From the NCBI GenBank assembly GCA_029852775.1, contig LEKJ01000022.1, positions 35,990 through 99,989 of the forward strand: a stretch of 64,000 nucleotides of DNA, given 5' to 3'. This stretch comes from Pasteurellaceae bacterium LFhippo2 (GTDB lineage: Bacteria > Pseudomonadota > Gammaproteobacteria > Enterobacterales > Pasteurellaceae). A program made the position numbers and the translations under genes. Positions within the stretch are counted from its first letter, which is position 1, and each line of letters opens with the position of its first letter. The notes under the pieces were generated by a model. It was given only the letters and a program-made list of their open reading frames with translations, was not told the DNA's origin and ran no database searches. Shown piece after piece: positions 1 through 8,521 of this stretch.

Positions 1-1236
1 GTGGTTTACAGTATTAATCAACCTGCGGCGGCTCGTGGCTATCAAAGCGTATTTTGGAATATCTCTATTTACGACAGTTACTATTTTAATGCGCTATTTA
101 GTGAGTTTGTGTTTCCTGATCTTTCTAGCCCAAACTGGCAGACCACATCGGCATTACAAGATTTCTTTATGAACTGGTTTAATCAAGAGCGTAGCCGTGC
201 CATTTTAACTTTCCCAGTGGTAACAGCGGCAATGCTAACGGAAAATGGCAAATGCAAAGATGATGAATTTGCAAATAAAATGGCCCAAGAGTTAGCGAAT
301 GGCAACTCTTTCTTTATTTATCAATCAGATAATCCAGATTCACTTGCTTCTTGCTGCCGTTTACGTAATGAATTGGCAGATAATACCTTCTCTTATTCAC
401 TAGGGGCTGGTGGTGTGGCAACGGGCTCAATTAATGTCATTACTTTAAATATGAACCGTTTAGAGCAAGATGGGCGAGATTTAACAACAGAAGTCGGCAA
501 AATTCATCAATATCAATTTGCATATCGCAAATTAATGGAGGAGTATTTTGAAGCTGGACTGTTGCCAGTTTATAACGCCGGTTTTATTTCACTAGATAAG
601 CAATTTTTAACGGTTGGGATTAACGGAATGGCGGAAGCCGCAGAGTTTCGTGGTATCAAGGTTGGCTATAACCCAGAATATATCGCCTTTGTGCGCGAAC
701 GCCTATTTGCAATTTATCACGCAAATCAGACCGCTAGTAAAGAGTTCGGTGTGCGTTTTAATACGGAATTTGTGCCAGCAGAAAATTTAGGTGTGAAGAA
801 TGCAAAATGGGATAGAGAAGATGGCTATGTTGTACCAAGAGATTGCTATAACTCTTATTTCTATGTGGTTGAAGATGAGCAGACTAATAGCCTAGATAAA
901 TTCTTACTACACGGCAGAGAGTTAGTGGAATTTTTAGATGGCGGTTCGGCATTGCATTTGAATTTAGAAGAAGCAATGAGTAAAACAGGTTACCGAAACT
1001 TGCTTGATATTGCAGCCAAAACAGGTTGTAACTATTTCTGTATCAACGTCAAAATTACGATTTGTAATAGCTGTTCACATATTGATAAACGCACGCTACC
1101 AAGATGTAGCTGTTGCGGCTCACAAGATATTGACTACGCAACTCGAGTTATCGGTTATTTAAAACGAGTGTCATCATTTAGCTCCGCACGCCAGAAAGAG
1201 CATAGTTTAAGACATTATCATAGACAGGCTGCGTAA
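1..1236 (+). CDS. nrdD: Anaerobic ribonucleoside-triphosphate reductase, C-terminal part (5' end outside window)
   Basis: Class III ribonucleotide reductase, which makes deoxyribonucleotides under anaerobic conditions using a glycyl radical. The frame is open from base 1, so the gene is cut by the window edge; 411 residues remain of a family usually near 700. The C-terminal zinc site is visible as CxxC (residues 355 and 358) and CxCC (369-372), followed by the glycyl-radical segment RVIGYL (Gly385). The usual partner nrdG, the activase, does not follow; a palindromic element and a convergent racemase gene come next. The leading GTG is an in-frame internal codon, not a start. Confidence 0.96.
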   Translation: MVYSINQPAAARGYQSVFWNISIYDSYYFNALFSEFVFPDLSSPNWQTTSALQDFFMNWFNQERSRAILTFPVVTAAMLTENGKCKDDEFANKMAQELANGNSFFIYQSDNPDSLASCCRLRNELADNTFSYSLGAGGVATGSINVITLNMNRLEQDGRDLTTEVGKIHQYQFAYRKLMEEYFEAGLLPVYNAGFISLDKQFLTVGINGMAEAAEFRGIKVGYNPEYIAFVRERLFAIYHANQTASKEFGVRFNTEFVPAENLGVKNAKWDREDGYVVPRDCYNSYFYVVEDEQTNSLDKFLLHGRELVEFLDGGSALHLNLEEAMSKTGYRNLLDIAAKTGCNYFCINVKITICNSCSHIDKRTLPRCSCCGSQDIDYATRVIGYLKRVSSFSSARQKEHSLRHYHRQAA

Positions 1237-1244
1237 ATGTAACC

Positions 1245-1301
1245 GTAGGGTGCGTGTAAACGCACCGCTAGGGTAAATGGTGCGTTTACCACGCACCCTA
1301 C
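1245..1301. repeat. GTAGGG-type palindromic element
   Basis: A 57-nt near-perfect inverted repeat between convergent nrdD and the racemase gene. Left arm GTAGGGTGCGTG continues with TAAACGCACC. The right arm is its complement with one extra base, giving about 22 paired bases around a 12-nt loop. It may act as a bidirectional terminator and has the same GTAGG...CCTAC ends as other elements in the window. Confidence 0.85.
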
Positions 1302-1309
1302 ATAACCGT

Positions 1310-1999
1310 TTAAGATAGTACAAACTCCACTGCCATTTGCGAATGAAGCTCTGCGGTATCAAAGAAAGGCAAGGCTGAATCCGCTTGTTGCACTAATAAT
1401 CCAATCTCTGTACAACCTAAAATTACACCTTGTGCGCCTTGTTGTTGCAATTCTTCAATAGTTTTTAAATAGAACGCTTTCGATTGTGGCGTAAATTTAC
1501 CTACACAAAGCTCTTCAAAAATAATACGGTGAATTTCTTGCTGAACTTCATCAGTAGGCACAATCGGGGTAATTCCACGTTCCATTAAACCATCTTTGTA
1601 GAAGTTATCCTGCATAGTAAAACGTGTACCAAGTAACGCTACTTTACTTAGGTTCTTCGCTTTAATTGCTTGAGCAGTTGCATCAAGGATATGTAAGAAA
1701 GGCACATTTATGGCATCAATAATTGGTTGAGCCACTTTGTGCATAGTGTTGGTAGCAAGTAGTACACCATCAGCACCAATTTGTTCAAGCTGCCTACCCG
1801 CAGTTGCTAAGATCTCACCAGCCTGTTGCCAATTCCCACTTTTTTGGCATTGTACAATTTCTTCAAATTCGACGCTGACCATCACAATCTTCGCACTGGT
1901 ATTTCCGCCCAGTCGTTGATTAACTAATTGGTTTATCTGTTTGTAATAAGTTACTGTACTTTCAGGCGACATACCGCCAATAATGCCAAGGGTTTTCAT
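1310..1999 (-). CDS. Aspartate/glutamate racemase family protein (YgeA-like)
   Basis: Cofactor-independent amino-acid racemase of the Asp/Glu/hydantoin racemase family, 229 residues. The N-terminal IIGGMSPEST phosphate/carboxylate-binding motif is present. The position usually occupied by the first catalytic cysteine reads ATNTMH with Thr83, while the second, GCTEIG, has Cys196. A Thr/Cys pair is known from E. coli YgeA, an L-Asp/Glu racemase, so this gene probably belongs to that atypical branch rather than being inactive. It ends next to the palindrome at 1245 and starts next to the multi-hairpin element at 2019. Substrate not proven. Confidence 0.87.
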   Translation of the reverse strand: MKTLGIIGGMSPESTVTYYKQINQLVNQRLGGNTSAKIVMVSVEFEEIVQCQKSGNWQQAGEILATAGRQLEQIGADGVLLATNTMHKVAQPIIDAINVPFLHILDATAQAIKAKNLSKVALLGTRFTMQDNFYKDGLMERGITPIVPTDEVQQEIHRIIFEELCVGKFTPQSKAFYLKTIEELQQQGAQGVILGCTEIGLLVQQADSALPFFDTAELHSQMAVEFVLS

Positions 2000-2018
2000 A
2001 GTCCTCTATCTCCTTTTA

Positions 2019-2119
2019 CCCCATACGAGCCGTATGGGGTTACTTAGCTGAGCGACTTTGTCGCTCGTAATTAGTCGCAAAGCGACTAAGTTAAGTAACC
2101 TAGCACGGCTCGTGCTAGG
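2019..2119. repeat. Four-hairpin compound palindromic element (copy 1)
   Basis: Four successive hairpins: CCCCATACG-agc-CGTATGGGG (2019-2039), GAGCGA-ctttg-TCGCTC (2050-2066), TTAGTCGC-aaa-GCGACTAA (2071-2089) and CCTAGCACG-gct-CGTGCTAGG (2099-2119). GGTTACTTAG (2038-) and TTAAGTAACC (-2100) pair with each other and enclose the two inner hairpins. It lies between ilvM and the racemase gene. The same plan recurs at 28909 and 46117, and in degenerate form at 36645. Confidence 0.85.
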
Positions 2120-2124
2120 TGGTT

Positions 2125-2343
2125 TTAATTGAGCTCAACCACATCCGGCAACTTCACAATCTGATGTTGCAATAACTCAATCGCTCTCTCACTTTGTACC
2201 GTTGCGCTTAAAACAATTTCTGAACCTTGTATTTCCACATTTAAGTTCACAATTTCAAATCCACGGTGGCGGATTATACGTAATAAACGCTCTAAGGTTT
2301 CAGGGCGTTTGTTGGCTTTAATAGTTAAATCATAACGTTGCAT
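2125..2343 (-). CDS. ilvM: Acetolactate synthase II small (regulatory) subunit
   Basis: Regulatory subunit of acetohydroxyacid synthase, an ACT-like domain protein of 72 residues that supports the IlvG catalytic subunit in the first common step of isoleucine and valine synthesis. The sequence starts MQRYDLTIKANKRPETLERL and keeps the single beta-alpha-beta ACT unit expected of IlvM. It begins 2 bases after the end of ilvG, so the two are co-transcribed and probably translationally coupled. Unlike the enterobacterial ilvGMEDA operon, no ilvE, ilvD or ilvA follows; ilvD is 54 kb away at 56390. Confidence 0.93.
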   Translation of the reverse strand: MQRYDLTIKANKRPETLERLLRIIRHRGFEIVNLNVEIQGSEIVLSATVQSERAIELLQHQIVKLPDVVELN

Positions 2344-2345
2344 TT

Positions 2346-4004
2346 TTACACCCCAATATCTTCTTCGATCATATCTGCGTTACACGCACCCGGTGGCACA
2401 AGTGGCCATACATTTTCATTTTCGTGAATACAGACGTGGAGTAAATATGCCCCTTTAGCATTTAACAAGCGGTCGATAGCATCTGATACTTCGCTTGCCT
2501 TCTCAATACGCTCACCTTGAATATCAAAGGCAGAAGCAAGGGTAACGAAATCAGGGTTATCATCTAAGATCGTATTACTATGACGGCCTTTAAAGAACAG
2601 CGATTGCCATTGGCGAACCATACCTAAACGTTGGTTATCAATTAACAGAATTTTTACTGGTAAGTTAGCACGTTTGATCGAACCTAGCTCTTGAATATTC
2701 ATCATAATTGAGCCATCACCACTGATTAAGATCACGGGATCCTGCGGACGAGCTTTCGCTACACCTACCGCCGCAGGTAAACCAAAGCCCATTGTGCCTA
2801 AGCCTGCTGATGTGATGTAATTTTCAGGAGCATAGTGCTGAATATGCTGTGCTGACCACATTTGGTGCTGACCCACATCAGTTGTAATCACCGCATTTTG
2901 TGGTTTACGTTGTGAAAGGGTATTTAACATCGCCCAAGGGTCTATATCGCCATCGCCCGCATTGTCTATATAGCTGAAGTCGAAATCCGCTTTTAAGCGA
3001 CGCACATCTTCACGCCAATCATCAATATTTAATGGGAAAGAGAGCGCTTCGGTAGCTTGTTTTAAATCACCACGTAGTGATACGTCCGCTTTGCGTAGTT
3101 TGTTGATCTCAGCAATATCAATATCAGCGTGGATCACTTTGGCATTAGGTGCAAAGGTATCTAATTTACCTGTTACACGGTCGTCAAAGCGTGCACCGAA
3201 TGCAATTAAAAGATCGCACTCTTGAACCGCATAATTAGCTGCTTTGGTGCCGTGCATACCGATCATTCCCATATAAAGTGGGTGATTTGGTGGAATCACA
3301 CCTAAGCCTTTGATCGTTGAAACCGTTGGAATATTGGTAATTTCTAATAAAGATCTAACCGCTTGTACCGAACCAGACATACCAACACCGCCGCCTACAT
3401 AAAGAATAGGGCGTTTTGCTTGTGTGAGTAATGTTTTTGCTTGCGCTAATGCCGTTGGCTCTTGAGCTTGATCAGCAATTTTAGGATAAACAATCGGTTT
3501 TGTTGAAGTCGGTGCAAATTGAATATCTTTTGGAATATCCACAAGCACAGGGCCAGGGCGACCGCTTTGTGCAATTTGGAATGCTTTTGCGATAATTTCA
3601 GGTAGTTCATCAATATTTTGCACAATAAAGCTATGCTTTGTACAAGCAAGTGATAAACCAAGCACGTCGATTTCTTGGAAAGCATCAGTACCAATAAACG
3701 AACTTGCTACTTGTCCAGTGATCGCTACGATAGGAATGGAGTCTGACAGAGCATCTGCTAAGCCTGTGATAAGGTTAGTTGCCCCTGGGCCAGAAGTAGC
3801 GATACATACGCCAACTTTGCCCGTTGAACGAGCATAACCAATAGCAGCCATTGCGGCCCCCTGTTCATGACGGCAAAGTAAATGATCTAAACCAGAATCA
3901 TAAATCGCATCATAAACAGGCATAATCGCCCCACCGGGATACCCGAAAAGATGTTGAACGCCATTTGCTTTTAAGCATTCAACTAAAAGAGTCGAACCAT
4001 TCAT
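2346..4004 (-). CDS. ilvG: Acetolactate synthase II large (catalytic) subunit
   Basis: Thiamine-diphosphate enzyme that condenses two pyruvates, or pyruvate with 2-oxobutyrate, at the start of branched-chain amino-acid synthesis. 552 residues, normal family length, uninterrupted, in contrast to the frameshifted ilvG of E. coli K-12. Visible motifs are the catalytic glutamate in CRHEQGAA (Glu47), the central FAD-binding domain, and the GDGSIMMN thiamine-diphosphate motif with [11 protein letters not shown] at about 435-460. The ATG at 4004 has AGGA upstream. No leader peptide rich in Ile/Val/Leu codons was recognised in the 163 bases before it. Confidence 0.96.
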   Translation of the reverse strand: MNGSTLLVECLKANGVQHLFGYPGGAIMPVYDAIYDSGLDHLLCRHEQGAAMAAIGYARSTGKVGVCIATSGPGATNLITGLADALSDSIPIVAITGQVASSFIGTDAFQEIDVLGLSLACTKHSFIVQNIDELPEIIAKAFQIAQSGRPGPVLVDIPKDIQFAPTSTKPIVYPKIADQAQEPTALAQAKTLLTQAKRPILYVGGGVGMSGSVQAVRSLLEITNIPTVSTIKGLGVIPPNHPLYMGMIGMHGTKAANYAVQECDLLIAFGARFDDRVTGKLDTFAPNAKVIHADIDIAEINKLRKADVSLRGDLKQATEALSFPLNIDDWREDVRRLKADFDFSYIDNAGDGDIDPWAMLNTLSQRKPQNAVITTDVGQHQMWSAQHIQHYAPENYITSAGLGTMGFGLPAAVGVAKARPQDPVILISGDGSIMMNIQELGSIKRANLPVKILLIDNQRLGMVRQWQSLFFKGRHSNTILDDNPDFVTLASAFDIQGERIEKASEVSDAIDRLLNAKGAYLLHVCIHENENVWPLVPPGACNADMIEEDIGV

Positions 4005-4167
4005 TAATGTTGTGTCCTAATTATTTTTTATAGTGAAATTAAAGTATGCATAAATAGCATAGATTTTATAAATTTTGAACCTTATAGAGAAAATTTATGA
4101 AAAAAAGTTGAAATTTGTGAGAATTACTCCAATCTAAGCGGATAGTTTTATGAATTAAGGAAATGTT

Positions 4168-4641
4168 ATGCCAGCTCTATTTATTCTTTTTGGATTCTTT
4201 TTATATATTTATTGCGAGATTTCATTATTAGTTTCAGTGGGATCAAGTATTGGCGTTTTACCATTGATTTTATTAATGATTGGGATTTCTGCAGTGGGGT
4301 TATGGTTACTTAAACTAAGGGGAATTATGACCGCGCTGCAAGTACGCAAACAAATTTCTCAAGGGCAAATCCCAACTCAAGCGGTTATTTCTAGCGTTTT
4401 TTTTGCAATTGCAGGCGTGCTATTTATTATTCCGGGCTTCTTAAGCGATATTTTGGCAATTCTATTATTGTTGCCGTTTACCAGAGATTTATTACAAGGC
4501 TTTGTGATGAAATTCTTTGCGAATAAAGTGAAGTTTATGTCTTTTGGTCAGACTGGCTTTAGCCAACAACGTACTCAAGATACTAATATCTTTGACGCCG
4601 AATTTGAACGTAAAGCCGATGAAGATAAGTGGATTAAATAA
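4168..4641 (+). CDS. fxsA: FxsA family inner-membrane protein
   Basis: Small cytoplasmic-membrane protein of the FxsA (YjeG) family, 157 residues, with three to four hydrophobic segments (about 1-22, 25-45 and 74-100) and a polar C-terminal tail. The family signature is present: an N-terminal membrane hairpin with EI at the end of the first segment, then LIPGFLSDxLxxxLLLPFxR in the form IIPGFLSDILAILLLLPFTR. In E. coli overproduction of FxsA relieves phage T7 exclusion by F plasmid PifA; its normal role is unknown. It diverges from ilvG. ATG follows AAGGAAATGTT. Confidence 0.92.
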   Translation: MPALFILFGFFLYIYCEISLLVSVGSSIGVLPLILLMIGISAVGLWLLKLRGIMTALQVRKQISQGQIPTQAVISSVFFAIAGVLFIIPGFLSDILAILLLLPFTRDLLQGFVMKFFANKVKFMSFGQTGFSQQRTQDTNIFDAEFERKADEDKWIK

Positions 4642-4714
4642 AATGAATGTTTAACGATAGTTTATTGAATTTAAACGGTGTCTTTGGGTTACGATGTAAA
4701 AATACTATCAGGTA

Positions 4715-4754
4715 GTACCCAGTCTGTCTTTCGTCTATAAATACGCCTGGGTAC
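4715..4754. repeat. Inverted repeat GTACCCAG/CTGGGTAC
   Basis: Perfect 8-base arms separated by 24 bases in the gap between convergent fxsA and pabC. There is no adjacent T-run, so terminator function is uncertain. Confidence 0.45.
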
Positions 4755-4787
4755 AAGTAAATATTTTTAGTTGTCACATAATTTAGA

Positions 4788-5393
4788 TTATCTCAAAATC
4801 GAACCAGTTGTAATCGGTATTGCGCGTGCTAAATCAAAAGGGTTGAGCGCATTGATCATCATTATCTTATCGTATTGAAAAAGATCGTCAGCGCTGATCT
4901 CCACCAATTCGACTCTCTTTTGTGCTAAAAGTTGGCTTAATTGAGTGCCTTTTAGCAAATAATCTTGTGAGCTATACCACTTTCCTTGCTTACTAAACAG
5001 CAAATTGCCAATAGTACAATCGCCCACTAAGCCATTATTGATAATGATCACTTCATCAGCTTGATCCGATTTTAAACGATCCAGCATCTCACGATCACTG
5101 TATTTAAAACGATAATCTAAATCTTGCGTATAAACACATTTAAAACGCTGAATAGTGCGCGGAGTATAGTCAAAAAATGAGACTTGGTACTGCGTGGCAT
5201 TGTACTCCACTTTGCAACGAATTAAATGATTCGGAAGATCTTCGGGCAACTTAATGACATCAATCAGATCAAATTGCTTTTCTGCCCCAAAATAGTGTTG
5301 GATCGCCTGCTCATAGCGCTGCTGATGATAGTCTAAATTTAAGATCTGCTTATCTTTAATCGCAATAGTTTCAAAGAGTGGAAATTGGCGCAT
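4788..5393 (-). CDS. pabC: Aminodeoxychorismate lyase-like protein (class IV aminotransferase fold)
   Basis: Probable 4-amino-4-deoxychorismate lyase, which releases pyruvate to give p-aminobenzoate for folate. 201 residues from the ATG at 5393; a GTG four codons upstream is possible but less likely. It is shorter than the roughly 270 of E. coli PabC, as is usual for the short variant found next to pabB in Haemophilus. The PLP fold-type IV pattern is visible: ERQ-type arginine region (HHQQRYEQAI), DEVIIINNG and GLVGDCTIGNLLF. Its start overlaps the end of pabB by 23 bases, so translation is coupled. Confidence 0.82.
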   Translation of the reverse strand: MRQFPLFETIAIKDKQILNLDYHQQRYEQAIQHYFGAEKQFDLIDVIKLPEDLPNHLIRCKVEYNATQYQVSFFDYTPRTIQRFKCVYTQDLDYRFKYSDREMLDRLKSDQADEVIIINNGLVGDCTIGNLLFSKQGKWYSSQDYLLKGTQLSQLLAQKRVELVEISADDLFQYDKIMMINALNPFDLARAIPITTGSILR

Positions 5394-6348
5394 AGACTTT
5401 CTCACTTAACTCGTTATATTCATCATCTAAATTACTTAATGCGGTAATTCCGCCACCGCTACGAAAAATATACTGATTACCTTGTTTTTCAATATAGCGA
5501 ATAGCCACCGCGCTATCTAGCGACTCGCCATCAAAATAGCCAAAAATCCCCGTGTAATAGCCACGCTCTAACTGCTCAACATTCTGAATAATTTCAACAG
5601 TTTTCACCTTTGGCGCACCGCTAACTGAGCCCGCTGGCAGTAATTTAGCAAGCATTGTGCCGATTTCATTTTGCCAATTTTCCGCTAACTCACCGCAAAT
5701 TTCTGAACTGGTTTGATAAATCGCGCCGCGATGGGTTTCCACGCGATCAATATAGCGATATGTGGTAACCTGAATATTTTTAGAAACAAGGGCTAAATCG
5801 TTACGGATTAAATCAACTATCGTATTATGCTCGGTAAACTCTTTTTCTGAATCCAACAACTGCTGTTTGGCATTTTCCAATTCAGCATTGATCGTGCCTT
5901 TCATCGGATAAGAGTAGATTCGATTATTCTCAATTTTGATAAAACATTCTGGCGAAAAGCAGACAAATTGATTCTTTAACAACAGCTTATACTTTGCTTT
6001 GGTTGATTCAAACAACTCATTCAAACTGTAGTTTGTACTAATTTTGGTTGGTTGCGTTAAGTTTAATAGATAGCTATTACCAGCTTGAATCTCTTTCTGC
6101 ACCGCATTAAATTTCTCGGCATATTGCTGATAACTCACCGCTTCAATATCCCATTGCAACGGCTTCTCTGCTCTTTTTAACTGTTGCGGAGAATGCTCAA
6201 TTCGGCTTGCAAATTCAAACTGGACACCCTTTTTAGCACTTTCAGCCAAAGGGAAAATCAACGGTTTACGCTGTTCAAAATCGATAAGAAAAAAGAAAGG
6301 AGTTTTCTGACTCCCCAATAAATTCGCTTGTTGAATAAATTTTTGCAT
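5371..6348 (-). CDS. pabB: Aminodeoxychorismate synthase component I
   Basis: Chorismate-binding enzyme that aminates chorismate to aminodeoxychorismate in p-aminobenzoate synthesis, upstream of PabC. The protein is about 325 residues, lacking the longer N-terminal domain of E. coli PabB, the typical compact form. Family motifs: QKEIQAGNSYLLNLTQPT, PMKGTI (here SYPMKGTINA), DLIRNDLALV, and the LLPAGSVSGAPKVKT core. The track's longest frame begins with TTG at 6372; the ATG at 6348 is preferred. The glutaminase partner PabA is not in this window. Confidence 0.92.
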   Translation of the reverse strand: MQKFIQQANLLGSQKTPFFFLIDFEQRKPLIFPLAESAKKGVQFEFASRIEHSPQQLKRAEKPLQWDIEAVSYQQYAEKFNAVQKEIQAGNSYLLNLTQPTKISTNYSLNELFESTKAKYKLLLKNQFVCFSPECFIKIENNRIYSYPMKGTINAELENAKQQLLDSEKEFTEHNTIVDLIRNDLALVSKNIQVTTYRYIDRVETHRGAIYQTSSEICGELAENWQNEIGTMLAKLLPAGSVSGAPKVKTVEIIQNVEQLERGYYTGIFGYFDGESLDSAVAIRYIEKQGNQYIFRSGGGITALSNLDDEYNELSEKVYAPISTL

Positions 6349-6404
6349 TGTTATATTTAAGCTACATTTCAAAAAATCGCCCTATTATAGCGACTTTCTT
6401 CCAA

Positions 6405-6429
6405 TAAAAAAGCACGGACAAGCCGTGCT
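6405..6429 (-). terminator. Intrinsic terminator after the NRAMP-like gene
   Basis: On the minus strand the stem AGCACGG-loop-CCGTGCT is followed by a run of T (the A-run at 6405-6410 on the plus strand). It closes the pxp/NRAMP transcription unit 20 bases past the last stop codon. Confidence 0.85.
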
Positions 6430-6448
6430 TTCTCTACAACCGGTCAAA

Positions 6449-7642
6449 TTACGCCATTAATTTACCAATGTAATTAATTAATGTTTGTCCGCTTAAAATT
6501 GCCATTGAAACAACCACAATTGCACCAACAATTGTCATCCATAATGGGTGTTTATAATCGCCAACCACTTTTGTTTTATAAGCCGCTAATAACACTAGCC
6601 CTAACGAAATCGGTAGAATTAAACCGTTTAAAGTTCCTACAAAAACAAGTACTTGCGCTGGTCTGCCGATAGTTGCCAATACAGCCGTTGAAATCACGAT
6701 AAAAGCAATAATCCACTTATTACGGTTACGTTCAATTGATTGGCTGAAGGTTGAGATAAATGAAACCGATGTATAAGCGGCTCCAATTACGGATGTGATC
6801 GAAGCTGCCCAAATAACAACACCAAAAATAATTAAGCCCGCATTGCCTGCTACATATTCAAAAGGTGTTGATGCAGGGTTTTTCGGATCTAAGGTTACTC
6901 CTTGAGAAACTACGCCAAGTACCGCAAGGAATAGTACAATACGCATAACAGACGCAATTAAGATCGCAGAAATTGATCCTTTATTCACTTCAGGAAGCGA
7001 CTCTTTGCCTTTAATTCCTGCGTCTAATAAACGGTGCGCCCCTGCGAATGTGATATAGCCGCCAACGGTTCCACCCACTAAAGTTACGATAGCAATGGGA
7101 TCAACTTTTTCAGGCGCTAATGTATGGTAAGCCGCGTCAACAAAAGGCGGATCCGCTTTAAACATCACATAAAGGGTTAATGCGATCATCACAAATCCCA
7201 TTAACTGCGCGAATTTATCCATTACTTTGCCAGCTTCTTTGACTAAGAAAATCATCAATGCCACTGCACCGCTAATAACCGCGCCCACTTCTGGGCTTAC
7301 CCCGAAAATAATATTTAAGCCTAATCCAGCCCCACCAACGTTACCAATATTAAAAGCTAAACCGCCCATAACAATGAGTACAGCTAGAAAATAACCTGCG
7401 CCAGGGAAAACCATATTGGCAATATCTTGAGCCTTTTTCTCTGAAACTGCCACAATTCGCCAGATATTGAGCTGTGCGCCAATATCAAGCAAGATAGAAA
7501 GTAGAATAACGAAGCCAAAACTTGCCAGTAAGCTTTGAGTGAAAGTCGCGGTTTGTGTTAAAAAACCTGGACCTATAGCGGATGTCGCCATGAGAAATGC
7601 CGCGCCCAAGAGAGCGTTGCGGCGAGTTGATCTGATAGACAT
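6449..7642 (-). CDS. NRAMP-like transporter of non-canonical type, downstream of pxpBCA
   Basis: Polytopic membrane protein of about 397 residues with 11 predicted hydrophobic segments and the NRAMP/LeuT-type fold pattern. The residues that define metal-transporting NRAMPs are missing: where TM1 should read DPGN it reads IGPGFLTQT, and TM6 has no MPH (VGGTVGGYITFAGAHR). Manganese or iron transport is therefore doubtful. Its place behind the 5-oxoprolinase operon matches the ycsG-pxp arrangement of Bacillus, and uptake of 5-oxoproline or a related compound is a reasonable guess only. Start chosen at ATG 7642, which has AGGAG 7 bases upstream; an ATG at 7660 lies before that ribosome site. Confidence 0.8.
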   Translation of the reverse strand: MSIRSTRRNALLGAAFLMATSAIGPGFLTQTATFTQSLLASFGFVILLSILLDIGAQLNIWRIVAVSEKKAQDIANMVFPGAGYFLAVLIVMGGLAFNIGNVGGAGLGLNIIFGVSPEVGAVISGAVALMIFLVKEAGKVMDKFAQLMGFVMIALTLYVMFKADPPFVDAAYHTLAPEKVDPIAIVTLVGGTVGGYITFAGAHRLLDAGIKGKESLPEVNKGSISAILIASVMRIVLFLAVLGVVSQGVTLDPKNPASTPFEYVAGNAGLIIFGVVIWAASITSVIGAAYTSVSFISTFSQSIERNRNKWIIAFIVISTAVLATIGRPAQVLVFVGTLNGLILPISLGLVLLAAYKTKVVGDYKHPLWMTIVGAIVVVSMAILSGQTLINYIGKLMA

Positions 7643-7674
7643 TGTGTTTCTCCTGTTCATTATTTTTATTATTT

Positions 7675-7696
7675 GTAGGGCGGGATTTATCCCGCC
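7675..7696. repeat. GTAGGG-type hairpin
   Basis: GTAGGGCGGGAT-tt-ATCCCGCC: perfect 8-base arms at 7679-7686 and 7689-7696 between pxpA and the NRAMP-like gene. It begins with the same GTAGG as the larger palindromes in this window. Confidence 0.6.
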
Positions 7697-7740
7697 ATTT
7701 TATTTTGTATTGAAATTATGTTACTACGGCCCCTCTCTCT

Positions 7741-7796
7741 GCAAAAATTGCTGAACGCAATTTTTGCTGTCTCTCTCCCACAAGTGGGAGAGAGTG
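7741..7796. repeat. Two adjacent hairpins between pxpA and the NRAMP-like gene
   Basis: GCAAAAATTGC-tgaac-GCAATTTTTGC (7741-7767) and CTCTCTCCCAC-aa-GTGGGAGAGAG (7773-7796), both nearly perfect. They may stabilise the upstream pxpBCA mRNA or reduce read-through into the transporter gene. Confidence 0.7.
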
Positions 7797-7804
7797 AGTG
7801 AATT

Positions 7805-8521
7805 CTAGCTATTAAGAATGTTTCTAAGCTTTCTCGCAAATTCCAATGCGTGGGGGCCATCGCCGTGTAAGCAGATACTTTCTGCTCGTACTGGCACCAC
7901 TTCGCCAGTTACTGCTGTTACAGTGCCCTGCTGTACCATCTGCAGCACTTGAGCAATTGCTTCTTCATCGCTCTCGACTTGCGCATTGGGTTGAGTTCGG
8001 GGGACTAAACTTCCATCGGCTTGATAATGGCGATCTGCAAAAACTTCTGAAATTGTTCCTAGCCCTACTTTCTCGGCTTCACTAATAAGCAAACTTCCCG
8101 ATAGCCCCATCAGCTTTAATTTTGGATTAAAACTTTTTACGGTCTCTGCAATTAATTGTGCTAAATGAATATCTTTTGCCGCTTGGTTATAGAGAGCGCC
8201 GTGCGGTTTTACATATTCAATCTCAACGCCTTCTGCCACGCATAACGCCTGTAATGCGCCAAGCTGATAGAGCAAATGAGCTTTTAATTCATCATCCGCT
8301 AATTGCATTACTGTGCGACCAAAGTTTTCTCTATCAGGGAAACTTGGGTGAGCACCAATTCGGACACCATATTCTTTCGCCCAACGTAATGCCTTTTGGA
8401 TCTCAACGGCATCGCTTGCGTGAACACCACAAGCAATATTCGCTGATGTAACTTTTTGTAAAATCGCCTGATCGTTTGCCATTCCTTCGGCTAAATCTGC
8501 ATTTAAATCAACGTGCTGCAT
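7805..8521 (-). CDS. pxpA: 5-oxoprolinase subunit A (LamB/YcsF family)
   Basis: One of three subunits of the prokaryotic ATP-dependent 5-oxoprolinase, which opens 5-oxoproline (pyroglutamate) to glutamate. About 238 residues. Typical features are the N-terminal [10 protein letters not shown] motif, [30 protein letters not shown] and [10 protein letters not shown]. Start placed at ATG 8521, with AGGAG 9 bases upstream; a TTG two codons earlier is also open. It overlaps the 3' end of pxpC, so the genes are co-transcribed in the order pxpB-pxpC-pxpA. Confidence 0.94.
   Translation of the reverse strand: MQHVDLNADLAEGMANDQAILQKVTSANIACGVHASDAVEIQKALRWAKEYGVRIGAHPSFPDRENFGRTVMQLADDELKAHLLYQLGALQALCVAEGVEIEYVKPHGALYNQAAKDIHLAQLIAETVKSFNPKLKLMGLSGSLLISEAEKVGLGTISEVFADRHYQADGSLVPRTQPNAQVESDEEAIAQVLQMVQQGTVTAVTGEVVPVRAESICLHGDGPHALEFARKLRNILNS

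Noticed and set aside
4005-4167. Search for an ilvG leader peptide and attenuator
   Set aside because: No short frame rich in Ile, Val and Leu codons and no terminator hairpin was found in the minus-strand leader.
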